In this document: positions 15,883 to 24,778 of the stretch, in pieces
Position numbering within the stretch: the first letter of the stretch is position 1
Layout: the number at the start of each line of letters is the position of its first letter
Assembly (NCBI RefSeq): GCF_020400655.1
Contig: NZ_JAINRC010000012.1
Span: forward strand, 62,001 to 126,000
Direction: 5' to 3'
Source of the DNA: Streptomyces spinosus
Lineage (GTDB): Bacteria; Actinomycetota; Actinomycetes; Streptomycetales; Streptomycetaceae
DNA: 64,000 bases
Notes under the pieces: model-generated
Told to the model about the DNA's origin: nothing
Databases searched by the model: none
What the model saw: only the letters and a program-made list of their open reading frames with translations
Made by a program: the position numbers and the translations under genes

Positions 15883-16977
15883 CTACAGGTACAGGCCCGC
15901 GTCCGCGCCCTCCCGGGCCCCCGGCACCGAGGTCGGCGCGGTGCCCCGGCGCAGCGCGTACAGCTCGGCCAGGGTCGCGCCGTCCCGGCCGACGCCCTCC
16001 TCGGTGCCGAGCCACTTCACCGCCTCCGGACGGGTCAGCGGGCCGACCTCGATGCGGGCCAGGCAGCGGCCGGGGCGGACCACGGCCGGGTGCAGCCGCT
16101 CCAGGTCCTCGTTGGTGGTGACGCCGACCAGGACGTTGCGGCCCTGGCCGAGCAGGCCGTCGGTGAGGTTCAGCAGCCGGGACAGGGCCTGGCCCGCCGT
16201 GTGCCGGGCCTCGCCCCGGATCAGCTCGTCGCAGTCCTCCAGCAGCAGCAGGCGCCAGCGGCCCTTGCCCGCGCCGTCGTCCTCCCCGATGGCGATGTCC
16301 ATCAGATAGCCGACGTCGGAGAAGAGCCGCTCCGGGTCCAGGACGCAGTCGACCTGGCACCAGTCGCGCCAGGAGCGGGCAAGGGTGCGCAGGGCCGAGG
16401 TCTTGCCGGTGCCGGGCGGGCCGTGGAGCAGCAGCAGCCGCCCCGCGATGTCCTCCGGGGTCGTCTTCATCAGGTGGTCCATCGCGTCCGCCACCGGTGC
16501 CGTGTAGTTGGGCCGGACCTCGTCCCAGGTGCCCGCGGAGATCTGCCGGGTGGTGCGGTGCGGGCCGCGCCGGGGGGAGACGTACCAGAACCCCATCGTG
16601 ACGTTCTCCGGCTGCGGTTCCGGCTCGTCGGCCGCGCCGTCCGTGGCCTGTCCGAGGATCCGCTCGGCCAGTTCGGCGCTGGTCGCGGTGACGGTGACGT
16701 CCGCGCCCCGGTTCCAGCGGGAGACCAGCAGCGTCCAGCCGTCCCCCTCGGCGAGGGTCGCGCTGCGGTCGTCGTCGCGGGCCGTCCGCAGCACGCGGGC
16801 GCCCTCCGGCAGCAGGGTCGCGCCCGAGCGCACCCGGTCGATGTTCGCGGCGTGCGAGTACGGCTGCTCGCCCGTCGCGAAGCGGCCGAGGAACAGCGCG
16901 TCGACGACGTCGGACGGCGAGTCGGAGTCGTCGACGTGGAGCCGGATCGGCAGAGCGTCGTGTGGGTTGGCAGACAT
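15883..16977 (-). CDS. AAA-family ATPase with DUF5925-type N-terminus
   Basis: 364 aa from ATG 16977 (ATG 16995 also possible; neither has a clear ribosome-binding site). N-terminal half (about 1-160) is a Streptomyces-specific domain without known fold. C-terminal AAA module: Walker A GPPGTGKTS, Walker B LLLLEDCDEL, sensor-1 VGVTTNED, arginine-finger region HPAVVRPGRC. CbbX/Cdc48-like core, cytoplasmic. No protease or partner gene adjoins; DUF72 follows. Function unknown. Confidence 0.85.
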   Translation of the reverse strand: MSANPHDALPIRLHVDDSDSPSDVVDALFLGRFATGEQPYSHAANIDRVRSGATLLPEGARVLRTARDDDRSATLAEGDGWTLLVSRWNRGADVTVTATSAELAERILGQATDGAADEPEPQPENVTMGFWYVSPRRGPHRTTRQISAGTWDEVRPNYTAPVADAMDHLMKTTPEDIAGRLLLLHGPPGTGKTSALRTLARSWRDWCQVDCVLDPERLFSDVGYLMDIAIGEDDGAGKGRWRLLLLEDCDELIRGEARHTAGQALSRLLNLTDGLLGQGRNVLVGVTTNEDLERLHPAVVRPGRCLARIEVGPLTRPEAVKWLGTEEGVGRDGATLAELYALRRGTAPTSVPGAREGADAGLYL

Positions 16978-17118
16978 GCCGCCATGATCCGCCACGGATG
17001 GGGCCCGCGCACGGTATTTCCCCTCCCTTCTCCCGGCGGTGACGACCGGTCAACAGACAGGGCATGCATGCGCAATAGATGAGCGGTGAACGTCCTGGGC
17101 CGATTCTGTCGAGATGAC

Positions 17119-17142
17119 GGAAGTTTTGGCATGGACACTTCC
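17119..17142. promoter_or_regulatory. Dyad upstream of GDSL esterase
   Basis: GGAAGT (17119-17124) and ACTTCC (17137-17142) form inverted half-sites around TTTGGCATGGAC, about 60 bp before the esterase start. The palindrome GCATGCATGC lies further upstream (about 17064-17073). Candidate operator. Confidence 0.4.
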
Positions 17143-17202
17143 TGTCAACACGCGTAGCTGCTACCACAGTTGCTGGCAGACATCCTGCTAAAGGGAGGTT
17201 CC

Positions 17203-18009
17203 ATGAGACGTTCCCGACTTACCGGATTCGTGACCTCGCTCCTCCTCGCCGCCGGCCTCGGTCTCACCGGGGCCGCTTCGGCGCAGGCGTCCTCGACCGC
17301 CGCGACCGGCGGCTACGTCGCACTCGGCGACTCCTACTCCTCCGGGGTGGGCGCCGGCAGTTACATCAGCTCCAGCGGCGACTGCGACCGCAGCACGAAG
17401 GCCTACCCCTACCTGTGGAACGCCGCCCACAGCCCCTCCTCGTTCGCCTTCAACGCCTGTTCCGGCGCGAAGACGGACGACGTGCTCGCGGGCCAGCTCG
17501 GCTCGCTGAACTCCTCCACCTCACTGGTCTCCATCACCATTGGCGGCAACGACGCCGGTTTCGCCGACGTGATGACCACCTGCGTGACCAGCTCGGACAG
17601 CACGTGCCTGTCCCGCATCAACACCGCCAGGGCGTACGTCGCCAACACGCTCCCCGGCAAGCTGGACACCGTCTACAACGCGATCAGCGCCAAAGCCCCC
17701 TCCGCCCGGGTGGTCGTCATCGGCTACCCCCGCTTCTACCTGCTCGGCCAGACCTGCCTCGGCCTCTCCGAGACCAAGCGCTCCGCGATCAACGACGCCG
17801 CCGACTACATGGACAACGCCATCAAGGCCCGCGCCACCGCCCACAACTTCGTCTTCGGCGACGTCCGCACCACGTTCTCCGGCCACGAGATATGCTCCGG
17901 CGACTCCTGGCTGCACAGCGTCAACTGGCTCGACATCGGCGAGTCGTACCACCCGACCGCGTCCGGCCAGTCCGGCGGCTACCTGCCGGTGCTGAACAAC
18001 GCGGCATGA
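17203..18009 (+). CDS. Secreted SGNH/GDSL esterase-lipase
   Basis: 268 aa. Signal peptide with cleavage after AQA/S near residue 29. SGNH blocks: I GDSYSSG (nucleophile S44), III GGND (G115, N116), V with H250 in ESYHPT. Six cysteines after the signal peptide (C61, C86, C127, C135, C185, C231) fit the three disulfides of the Streptomyces SGNH lipases such as S. rimosus lipase. Acts outside the cell on esters. GGGAGG at 17194-17199 sets ATG 17203; the upstream in-frame ATG at 17170 would spoil the signal peptide. Monocistronic and convergent with the NicO gene. Confidence 0.93.
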   Translation: MRRSRLTGFVTSLLLAAGLGLTGAASAQASSTAATGGYVALGDSYSSGVGAGSYISSSGDCDRSTKAYPYLWNAAHSPSSFAFNACSGAKTDDVLAGQLGSLNSSTSLVSITIGGNDAGFADVMTTCVTSSDSTCLSRINTARAYVANTLPGKLDTVYNAISAKAPSARVVVIGYPRFYLLGQTCLGLSETKRSAINDAADYMDNAIKARATAHNFVFGDVRTTFSGHEICSGDSWLHSVNWLDIGESYHPTASGQSGGYLPVLNNAA

Positions 18010-18174
18010 CCCGTCGGGGCTCACCCGCGGGGTCGAGTCCCGAGAGTGACGTCCTCGGGGTGGTGTTCCCAGGGTGAGCCCGAAGGTGAGGCGGGGGTCC
18101 CGGACGACGGGGTCTCCGCCGCCGTCGCAGCGGGCGACGGTGACGTGACGTGTGCGTCCGCCCGGGAACGTGGC

Positions 18175-19800
18175 TCAGCCCAGCGCGGACGCGGCCCCCT
18201 TGAGCACCAGCCCCACGCCCAGCGCCAGCACGACCAGGGCCGATCCGAGCGGCAGGGCCCGGCGCGCCAGGACCGCCACCGGGTGGGCGCCCCAGCGCGG
18301 GCGCCGCTCCAGCACCCGCACCGCCCCCGCGCCCAGCCGTACGACGGCGAACCCGGCGGCGGTGAGCGTCAGCGCGAGACCGGCCCCGTACGCCACGACG
18401 AGCAGCAGGCCGAACCAGGCCTTGCCGAGCGCGGCGGCACCGACCAGCACGACCACGGCGGACGGACTGGGCACCAGCCCGCCGGCGAACCCGAGCAGGA
18501 TCGTGCCGCGGAGTGTGGGCGCGGTGGGGTGGGTGTGGGTGTGGCCGCCGTGGGTGTGCGTGTGCCCGACGTGGCTGTGCGCTCCATGGCTGTGTGAGTG
18601 AGAGTGCGCGTGGTCCCCATGGGCGTGTTCCACACCGTCGTGGTGGTGATGGTGGTGGGGGGCACTGCGTCCGCCTCCCACGGTCGCCAACTCCCGGTGC
18701 TCCACCGTCTCCTGGGCGGCAGTGGTCGCCCGTACCCGGTCGCGCCAGGCACGGCGGACGAGGGTGACGCCCGCCGCCAGCACCAGCACGCCACCGGCGA
18801 GGCCCAGCCAGGAGATCACCGCCGGTGTGGCCGCCGAACCGGCCGTGACCAGCAGGCCCAGGGCGACCACGCCGAGGGTGTGGGTCACGGTGACCGAGGC
18901 GGCCAACGGCAGTACGTCCCGTGGCCGGGCCCGGCCTCCGCGCGCCGCCGCCGTCGCGGCCATCAGGGTCTTGCCGTGGCCCGGCGCGAGCGCGTGCAGC
19001 GCGCCCAGGACGACGGCGATGAGCAGGGCCAGACCGGCGAAGCCGACGGTGAGGTCCTGCCGGGCCACGAGGTCGTCCAGGGCCCGGGTCCAGCGGTCGG
19101 CGCCGCGGGGCAGCACACCGGCACCCGGGGCCGCCTGCCGCCGCGTGTCCGCCACGAGCGCCGGGCCGCCGGGCCGTACCCGCAGCGAGGCCGTCCCGGT
19201 GTCGGCAGGGGAGGACAGCAGGTCCTCGGGGTAGGAGGTCAGTTCCCGGGACACCGACTCCTTCGGCACGTCGGCCGAGGTGAGCGTCATGCGGTCGCCC
19301 CGCGCCGTGATCTCCCGCCAGCCGGGCCCGCCGGCGGCGCCCGCGCCCCGGAAATCGAGGGTGAAGGCGCTCGCGCGCGGCAGCGGGGCGGTCAGCCGGC
19401 ACTCCACGCGCAGGGTGTCCAGGCCGGCCTGGCCGGGACGCGTGCGCGCGCTGCCGCCGACGGCCGTGAGGGCGCTCGCACGCCCGTCGACCCGCAGTCC
19501 GCTGTCGGCGGCGGCCCGTGCGCACCGCTGCCGGGCCCACGCGCTCAGCCCCAGCCGCTCGATGTCGGCCCTGGCCTGGGTCGCCGGGATCTCGGCGAGG
19601 TCCTCCACATGGTCGACGCGCAGCCGTCCGGGAGCGGCGACCAGGCCGTCGTAGCGATTGACGGTGAAGTTGCCGAGGGGGTGCGCGTTCGCGGCGCCGG
19701 CCGGGAGGAGTGCCAGGGCGCACACGGCGACCAGGACGCACAGCAGACGCGGTGCCACCCGGCGCGGACGCGGTGCGGCGGGGCGCGGACGTGGTGTCAC
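18175..19800 (-). CDS. Nickel/cobalt exporter-like membrane protein (NicO family) with His-rich loop
   Basis: 541 aa. N-terminal signal/TM and an extracytoplasmic domain (about 40-260), then a NicO/RcnA-type membrane domain: ALHALAPGHGKTLMAATAAA contains the HxxxxGH-like metal motif. A cytoplasmic or exposed loop has six consecutive His followed by repeated HSH/HTH pairs (DNA about 18520-18660), a metal sponge. Last helices end KGAASALG. Start GTG 19800 overlaps the TPR stop (GTGA), with GGAGGGA upstream. Last of three co-transcribed genes. Metal export is family-based inference; Ni/Co versus another metal is open. Confidence 0.82.
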   Translation of the reverse strand: MTPRPRPAAPRPRRVAPRLLCVLVAVCALALLPAGAANAHPLGNFTVNRYDGLVAAPGRLRVDHVEDLAEIPATQARADIERLGLSAWARQRCARAAADSGLRVDGRASALTAVGGSARTRPGQAGLDTLRVECRLTAPLPRASAFTLDFRGAGAAGGPGWREITARGDRMTLTSADVPKESVSRELTSYPEDLLSSPADTGTASLRVRPGGPALVADTRRQAAPGAGVLPRGADRWTRALDDLVARQDLTVGFAGLALLIAVVLGALHALAPGHGKTLMAATAAARGGRARPRDVLPLAASVTVTHTLGVVALGLLVTAGSAATPAVISWLGLAGGVLVLAAGVTLVRRAWRDRVRATTAAQETVEHRELATVGGGRSAPHHHHHHDGVEHAHGDHAHSHSHSHGAHSHVGHTHTHGGHTHTHPTAPTLRGTILLGFAGGLVPSPSAVVVLVGAAALGKAWFGLLLVVAYGAGLALTLTAAGFAVVRLGAGAVRVLERRPRWGAHPVAVLARRALPLGSALVVLALGVGLVLKGAASALG

Positions 19801-21404
19801 TCGGCTCCCTCCAGAGCGGCGCGGGCCCGAGCCGCACCCAGCGGGGAGAAGCCGGGGTTCAGTTCCAGGGCCGAGGCGAGCGAGGCCCGGCCGGCGGCCC
19901 GGTGGCCGGTGGCCAGCTCGATCACGCCCCGGTGGTAGCGGAAGGCGGCGCTGCGGTAGCCGGTGGCGGTGGCCCGGCGGGCGTAGGGCAGGGCCTCGGT
20001 GTCGCGGCCGTTGACGTGCAGCGCCCAGGCGAGGGCGTCGGCGGTGTGCACGGTGTGCCGGCGCGCCCATTCGGCGCGGGCCGCGCGCAGGGCGGCCCGC
20101 TTGTCGCCGTGGTCGGCCGCGGCCAGCGCGGTGTCCAGGTCGGCGTTGACGCCGTTGGCGCGGGCCAGCGCGATCCAGGCGTCGACCAGCGCGTACTGCC
20201 GCCGGGCCCGCGCCCGGTCGCCTGCCGCGCCGCGCGCCTCGTACAGCTCGCCGAGTTCGACCAGCGGGCCGGGCAGCGGGGAGCGGGCGACCACCGTCTC
20301 CATGTCCGTGATCGCCCCGGCACGGTCACCGCTCGCCGCCCGCGCGCGGGCCCGGCCCTCCAGCGCCGGCAGGTAGCCGTCGTCGGCGGCCAGGGCGCGG
20401 GCGCAGAAACTGAGTGCCGCCGCGTAGTCCCCCTGGTTCCAGGCGAGTTGGCCGAGCTGCGTGGCCACGTACGCGGTGTCGCCCGGCGAACCGGCTGCGG
20501 ACAGCGCCTGTCGCAGGACCCGGCGTGCCGTGGTCACGTCCCCGCGCAGCTCGTGCACGTACGCGTACCGGGTGAAGACCGGTACGCCCGGCCTGCGCGC
20601 GTCGGCGGTCTTCGCCGCCCCGGCGGCGTCGGTGTACCGGCCGAGCTCGACCAGGGCGTCGATCCGGGAGGACAGCGCGCGTTCGCTGTACGGGTTGCGG
20701 CGCAGGGCCGCGTCCGCGAAGGCCAGGGCGTCCTCGAAGTCGTGCCGGGCGGCGGCGAGGGCGGCGCGGCCGGCCAGGGCCTGGTCGCCGCCCGGCGCCA
20801 GCGACAGGGACCGCCGCAGCGCCTGTTCCGCCCGGGGGTAGCGGGACGGGTCGCCCTTGGTCCGTGCCTGCTCGACGTAGGCCAGAGCGAGGGTGGCCCA
20901 GCCGCCCGCGTCCTTCGGCTGGGACCGCAGGTGCGTCTGGAGCGCGGTGACGCTCGCGTCCAGGTCTCCGCCGCCTAGGGCACCGGGGTCGACGGCGCCG
21001 GCGGAGACCGGCGCCGGTGCCGGCTCCCGGTCCGCACCGAGCGCGAGCGCACCACCGGTCAGCGCGACCGCCAGCAGGGCGGCGCTGAGCGTGAGCTGAA
21101 CCCTGCCCCGCCACAGCCGCCCGGCGGCACCGGCCCGCCGCACGGCGGCGACCCGCTCGTCGCCCCCCGGGAGGGCCGCACCGCGGGACGAGGGCGCCGC
21201 ACCCGAAGGCGCCGCCCCGGAAGGCGAGGGCGCCGGTGCGGACGGCGTGGGCGACTCGGCCCCGGCCGTACCCGTGCCCGGACCGTGCTCCTCGGCACCC
21301 GGACCGTGCTCCTCGGCACCTTCCGCCTTCCGCCCGTCCTGCTCGTGGTCCTGCTCCACCACCCGCTGCCCGTCCTGCTCGTCGTCCTGCCCGCGCGGGC
21401 CCAT
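19797..21404 (-). CDS. Membrane-anchored tetratricopeptide-repeat protein
   Basis: 535 aa. Residues 1-80 are acidic then Pro/Ala/Ser-rich and cytoplasmic; one TM helix follows (LSAALLAVALTGGALAL); the rest is helical TPR-like repeats (GGWATLALAYVEQARTKGD, ALAFADAALRRNPYSERAL, AYVATQLGQLAWNQGDYAAALSF). GGAGGAGAAGG precedes ATG 21404, against a longer frame starting 57 bp upstream. Lies between DUF4331 (86 bp upstream) and the NicO gene (overlapping), so likely a scaffold for that system outside the membrane. Confidence 0.82.
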   Translation of the reverse strand: MGPRGQDDEQDGQRVVEQDHEQDGRKAEGAEEHGPGAEEHGPGTGTAGAESPTPSAPAPSPSGAAPSGAAPSSRGAALPGGDERVAAVRRAGAAGRLWRGRVQLTLSAALLAVALTGGALALGADREPAPAPVSAGAVDPGALGGGDLDASVTALQTHLRSQPKDAGGWATLALAYVEQARTKGDPSRYPRAEQALRRSLSLAPGGDQALAGRAALAAARHDFEDALAFADAALRRNPYSERALSSRIDALVELGRYTDAAGAAKTADARRPGVPVFTRYAYVHELRGDVTTARRVLRQALSAAGSPGDTAYVATQLGQLAWNQGDYAAALSFCARALAADDGYLPALEGRARARAASGDRAGAITDMETVVARSPLPGPLVELGELYEARGAAGDRARARRQYALVDAWIALARANGVNADLDTALAAADHGDKRAALRAARAEWARRHTVHTADALAWALHVNGRDTEALPYARRATATGYRSAAFRYHRGVIELATGHRAAGRASLASALELNPGFSPLGAARARAALEGAE

Positions 21405-21489
21405 GCCTTCTCCTCCGTCGGTCGTGTGGGAGGCGCGGCCCGCCGTGGGGGAGAGGAACACGGGCCGCGCCGGTCTTGGTGGGTGCGGG

Positions 21490-23058
21490 TCAGTACGGGC
21501 GCTGCACGCGCCGGCGCCACCAGGCGACGGCGCTGCCGATCAGCAGGATCCCGGCCGCGCCGGAGGCCGCCGACGCGGCGATCAGCACGGTGTCGCCGGA
21601 GGCGCCGGAGGCCCCCGCCGGCCGCAGGGCGTCCCCGAGCCGGCTGCGCACGTCCGTCCCCGCCGTCGTGCCCTTGGCGAGCGCGCCGCGCGAGCCGGAC
21701 GTGGGCTGGGCGACGTAGGGGAAGTAGTTCTCGAACTTCTTGTCGTTCTTGTCGACCGCGTCACCCAGGTCGTTCTTGGAGCCGACCAGTTCGCCCTCCA
21801 CCACCTGAAGGGCCGCGTCGACGACGTCGTCGGTGAGCCGGCGGCCGTTCGGGAAGCCCGTGTTGTCGCCGTCCAGCACCCCCAGCCGCTTCGGGTGCAT
21901 GCTCGGCTTGACGGAGGTGTTCAGCCGCAGCTCCTCCGCGGGCCGCACGTTCGGCGGCCGGTTGAGGCCCTTGACGCCCTTGAGGAAGACGTCGACCAGG
22001 TCGTTGCGCGGCTCGGCGGGTGCCTTGATCTTGTAGATCGACTCGATGAGCTTCGGCAGCTCCGGGTTGGTGACGTTCCTCAGGAACTGCGCGTCGTACG
22101 AGGGCTGGGACGCGTTGAACCTGTCCTTGTCCTTCTGCGGGTTGACGACCTCGTTGACCAGCGGGTTCCCCAGGCGCGAGACCTGGCTGTAGTAGCCCTG
22201 CGCGTTACGGCGCTGGGTGGTCGACCACAGGCCGACGACCGGCTGGTGGGCGGACTCGCGGATCAGCTCGTTCGGCACCTGGAGGGCGATGGTGTTGACG
22301 TTGTAGCCCTTGAGGGTGTCCCGGCCGACCTCGGTGAGGTTCCCGCCGTACAGCAGGTCGAAGACGCGCAGGTCCAGGAAGAACGGGTCGTCCGCCTGAC
22401 CGGCGAAGGTCGCCGCGCCGCCCGCCGTCCTGTACACCGCCTGCGCGCGCAGTCTGCCGTAGTCCGGCATGGACGCCTTGCCGACGTTCGACGGCGCCAC
22501 CGGCACGTCGTCGGCCAGCTTGGTCTTCGACACCTCGTGCCCGCCCCGGAGCCTGATGAGGTCGATGTCGTAGGTCTGTGTGACGTTGAGGTCGGGGTCG
22601 TCCAGGCTGGTGACCGGACCGGTGTTGTACAGGAACGTGTTCCCTTTCTTCGTGCGGGTCCTGAAGGTGTAGCGGAAGACCAGGTCGCCCTGCGCGTCAC
22701 CGTTGTTGTCGATGTGCAGGTCGTACTGCGCGTCGTCGGCGAACGTGTAGAAGTTCGGCCCGCCGGCCGGCTCCTCGAAGGGGATCCAGTTGGCCACGAT
22801 CGTCGTGGTGTCGGGCTTGTCCGGGCTGACGAACGCGTACAGGTCCGTGTTGTCGTACTGCGGGGTGCCCGAGATCAGCGGGGCCTCCCGGTGGGAGGAG
22901 GCGGCGGCCGTCCCGGGTCCCAGCGCCGCGACGCCGGCGGCCGTGAGCCCTCCGGCGGCCAGCGCCCCGCAGATGAGCGTGACCAGGCCCGTGCGTCCGG
23001 TGCCGCGCCCGGAGTGCGTCCTCCTGGCGAGGGCGCCCCTGGAGAAGAGAGGTGTCAT
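21490..23058 (-). CDS. Exported DUF4331 protein with C-terminal membrane anchor
   Basis: 522 aa. Signal peptide/TM at about 22-52; mature start ASSHREAPLISGTPQYDNTDLYAFVSPD is the hallmark of DUF4331. Near the C-terminus there is one more TM (VLIAASAASGAAGILLIGSAVAWW) followed by RRR, so it is probably surface-anchored. The conserved His, Asp and Asn in the first strand suggest a metal or ligand site, but family function is unknown. First gene of a three-gene unit with the TPR and NicO genes, divergent from the ECF sigma gene and probably its target. Confidence 0.9.
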   Translation of the reverse strand: MTPLFSRGALARRTHSGRGTGRTGLVTLICGALAAGGLTAAGVAALGPGTAAASSHREAPLISGTPQYDNTDLYAFVSPDKPDTTTIVANWIPFEEPAGGPNFYTFADDAQYDLHIDNNGDAQGDLVFRYTFRTRTKKGNTFLYNTGPVTSLDDPDLNVTQTYDIDLIRLRGGHEVSKTKLADDVPVAPSNVGKASMPDYGRLRAQAVYRTAGGAATFAGQADDPFFLDLRVFDLLYGGNLTEVGRDTLKGYNVNTIALQVPNELIRESAHQPVVGLWSTTQRRNAQGYYSQVSRLGNPLVNEVVNPQKDKDRFNASQPSYDAQFLRNVTNPELPKLIESIYKIKAPAEPRNDLVDVFLKGVKGLNRPPNVRPAEELRLNTSVKPSMHPKRLGVLDGDNTGFPNGRRLTDDVVDAALQVVEGELVGSKNDLGDAVDKNDKKFENYFPYVAQPTSGSRGALAKGTTAGTDVRSRLGDALRPAGASGASGDTVLIAASAASGAAGILLIGSAVAWWRRRVQRPY

Positions 23059-23098
23059 GCCGTCCGTCCTCAGTGCCGACTTGCCTTTGACGGACGGG

Positions 23099-23128
23099 TA
23101 TACGGAGCGGCGGCGCCGATCGGATTGG
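23099..23128 (-). promoter_or_regulatory. Candidate ECF-type promoter of DUF4331 operon
   Basis: On the minus strand CCAATCC (23128-23122), 17-bp spacer, CGTATA (23104-23099), 41 bp before the DUF4331 start. The CC-rich -35 recalls SigK-type ECF promoters (CCATCC). This is the only strong bipartite signal I see in the 152-bp divergent region. Confidence 0.4.
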
Positions 23129-23210
23129 TCGGACGGGAAAAACTTTTCACCGCTCCCGGACCCGCGTTTTCGGCCCGCTGATCCGTACCCCCTCGGGGAG
23201 GTGTGTCACG

Positions 23211-23810
23211 GTGCGGATGCGCGGTGCGCGAGGAAGAGCCGGCTGCGGCCACGGAGAGGGGGGCCGCACGCAGGCGGACGAGCTGCTGCTGCTCGTGGCC
23301 GGCGGCGACCACAGGGCGTTCGAGGACCTGTACGGGCTGGTCTCCGGGCCGGTGTTCGGCCTGGTGCGACGGGTGGTGCGCGACCCCGCCCAGTCCGAGG
23401 AGGTCGCCCAGGAGGTGCTGCTCGAACTGTGGCGCTCCGCCGCCCGGTTCGACCCCGGCCGGGGCAGCGCCCTGTCCTGGATCCTCACCCTCGCCCACCG
23501 CCGCGCCGTCGACCGGGTGCGCAGTGCCCGCGCGGCCGGCGAACGCGAGCAGCGCGAGGCCCTGCGCGCCGGGGAGCCCGCGTTCGACCAGGTCGCCGAG
23601 GAGGTCGAGGCCGGTCTGGAACGCGAGTGGGTGCGCCGCTGCCTGAACCGGCTCACGGCCCTGCAACGCCAGTCGGTGACCCTGGCCTACTACGACGGGT
23701 ACACCTACCGTGAGGTGGCCGAGCGGCTCTCGCTGCCGCTCGGCACGGTCAAGACGCGGATGCGCGACGGACTCACCCGGCTGCGCCAGTGCCTGGGAGG
23801 CGCCGCATGA
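23211..23810 (+). CDS. sigK: ECF RNA polymerase sigma factor, SigK type
   Basis: 199 aa. Region 2: AFEDLYGLVSGPVFGLVRRVVRDPAQSEEVAQEVLLELWRSA; region 4: RLTALQRQSVTLAYYDGYTYREVAERLSLPLGTVKTRMRDGLTRLR, with the YYDGYTYREVAE pattern of SigK. GGGGAGG at 23195-23201 supports GTG 23211. The stop overlaps the anti-sigma start (ATGA), the usual way to hold the pair at 1:1. Divergent from the DUF4331-TPR-NicO genes. The name rests on sequence pattern and the RskA-like partner. Confidence 0.88.
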   Translation: MRMRGARGRAGCGHGEGGRTQADELLLLVAGGDHRAFEDLYGLVSGPVFGLVRRVVRDPAQSEEVAQEVLLELWRSAARFDPGRGSALSWILTLAHRRAVDRVRSARAAGEREQREALRAGEPAFDQVAEEVEAGLEREWVRRCLNRLTALQRQSVTLAYYDGYTYREVAERLSLPLGTVKTRMRDGLTRLRQCLGGAA

Positions 23811-24652
23811 GCATCCTCGGCAGACTGCTGCGCCACGAGGACCCGCACTCCCTGGCCGCGCCCTACGCCCTCGACGCGCTGGAACCGGGCGAGCGCCGCC
23901 GCTTCGAGAAGCACCTGGCGGGCTGCGACCGGTGCGCCGCCGAGGTGCGGGAACTGGCCGAGGACGCCGTCCGCCTCGCCTGGTCGGCGGCGGCCCCGGC
24001 GCCCCCCGCCCTGCGCGACCGGGTCCTGGCCGCCGTCCGTACCACCCCGCAGGAGCCGGCGCGCGGCCGCGCGGGCACACGCGACCGGACGCCGGCCCGG
24101 GAGCGCGCGCCCCAGCTCCCGCCGCACGTCTGGGGCACCCAGCCCCCGCCGGGCCGCGCCCGTGCGTCCCGGACGCGCCGCCCCCTCCTCGTCCCGTTCG
24201 CCACGGTCACGGCCGCCGCGGCGCTCGTCGTCGCCTCCCTGTTCGCCGTCCAGGCCCGCCGCACCGAGCACCGGCTGGCCGCCGAGCGGGACCGGGCACG
24301 TGAGATCGCCCACGTTCTGGCCGCTCCGGACGCCCGCGCGGCCGGCAGCGGGGACGCGGGCGGCCGCAGTATCGGAGTAATCGCTTCCGTCTCCGAGCGG
24401 GAAGCCGTCGTCACCCTCAGCGGATACGGCACCCCGTCCGGCGGGCGCGTGCACCAGCTGTGGCTCATGCGTCCCCGCGTGCGACCGCGCTCCCTGGGGC
24501 TCCTGGCGGGCGACACGCCCTTGGTCGCCAAGGGTCTCGACGCCGCTTCGACGTCACTCGCCGTGACCGTCGAGCCTGACGGTGGGTCAGCTCAACCCAC
24601 TGGTCAGCCCATTGTCCAACTCACCCTGAAATCGGTCGGATTCGGAGAGTAG
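23807..24652 (+). CDS. rskA: Anti-sigma factor, RskA/zinc-associated type
   Basis: 281 aa single-pass membrane protein. N-terminal ZAS motif RRFEKHLAGCDRCAAEV (H-x3-C-x2-C) binds the sigma factor, suggesting a redox- or zinc-responsive switch. One TM (LLVPFATVTAAAALVVASLFAV, around residue 130-150), then an extracytoplasmic RskA C-terminal domain (VVTLSGYGTPSGGRVHQLWLMRP). Coupled to sigK. Regulated proteolysis of such proteins releases the sigma factor; that is family knowledge, not visible here. Confidence 0.87.
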   Translation: MSILGRLLRHEDPHSLAAPYALDALEPGERRRFEKHLAGCDRCAAEVRELAEDAVRLAWSAAAPAPPALRDRVLAAVRTTPQEPARGRAGTRDRTPARERAPQLPPHVWGTQPPPGRARASRTRRPLLVPFATVTAAAALVVASLFAVQARRTEHRLAAERDRAREIAHVLAAPDARAAGSGDAGGRSIGVIASVSEREAVVTLSGYGTPSGGRVHQLWLMRPRVRPRSLGLLAGDTPLVAKGLDAASTSLAVTVEPDGGSAQPTGQPIVQLTLKSVGFGE

Positions 24653-24655
24653 TCA

Positions 24656-24677
24656 AAGGTGGATGATCAACCACCTT
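24656..24677 (+). terminator. Hairpin after anti-sigma gene
   Basis: AAGGTGG / CCACCTT, 7-bp perfect arms with an 8-nt loop, 4 nt after the stop. Could be a weak terminator or an operator for the small gene that follows; TAGGGT (24730-24735) is a plausible -10 for that gene. Confidence 0.4.
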
Positions 24678-24778
24678 ACGGGGAAGGTGAATCCTGTGGC
24701 CGAGATACACGCGTGCCTCACCGGGGCGATAGGGTTACCCTGCCCGGGCCGGGTGGACTCGTACGGGTGGGGAGTGAC

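Noticed and set aside
18520..18660. Separate His-rich small protein
   Set aside because: The His codons are in frame with both flanking membrane parts of the NicO protein; it is an internal loop.
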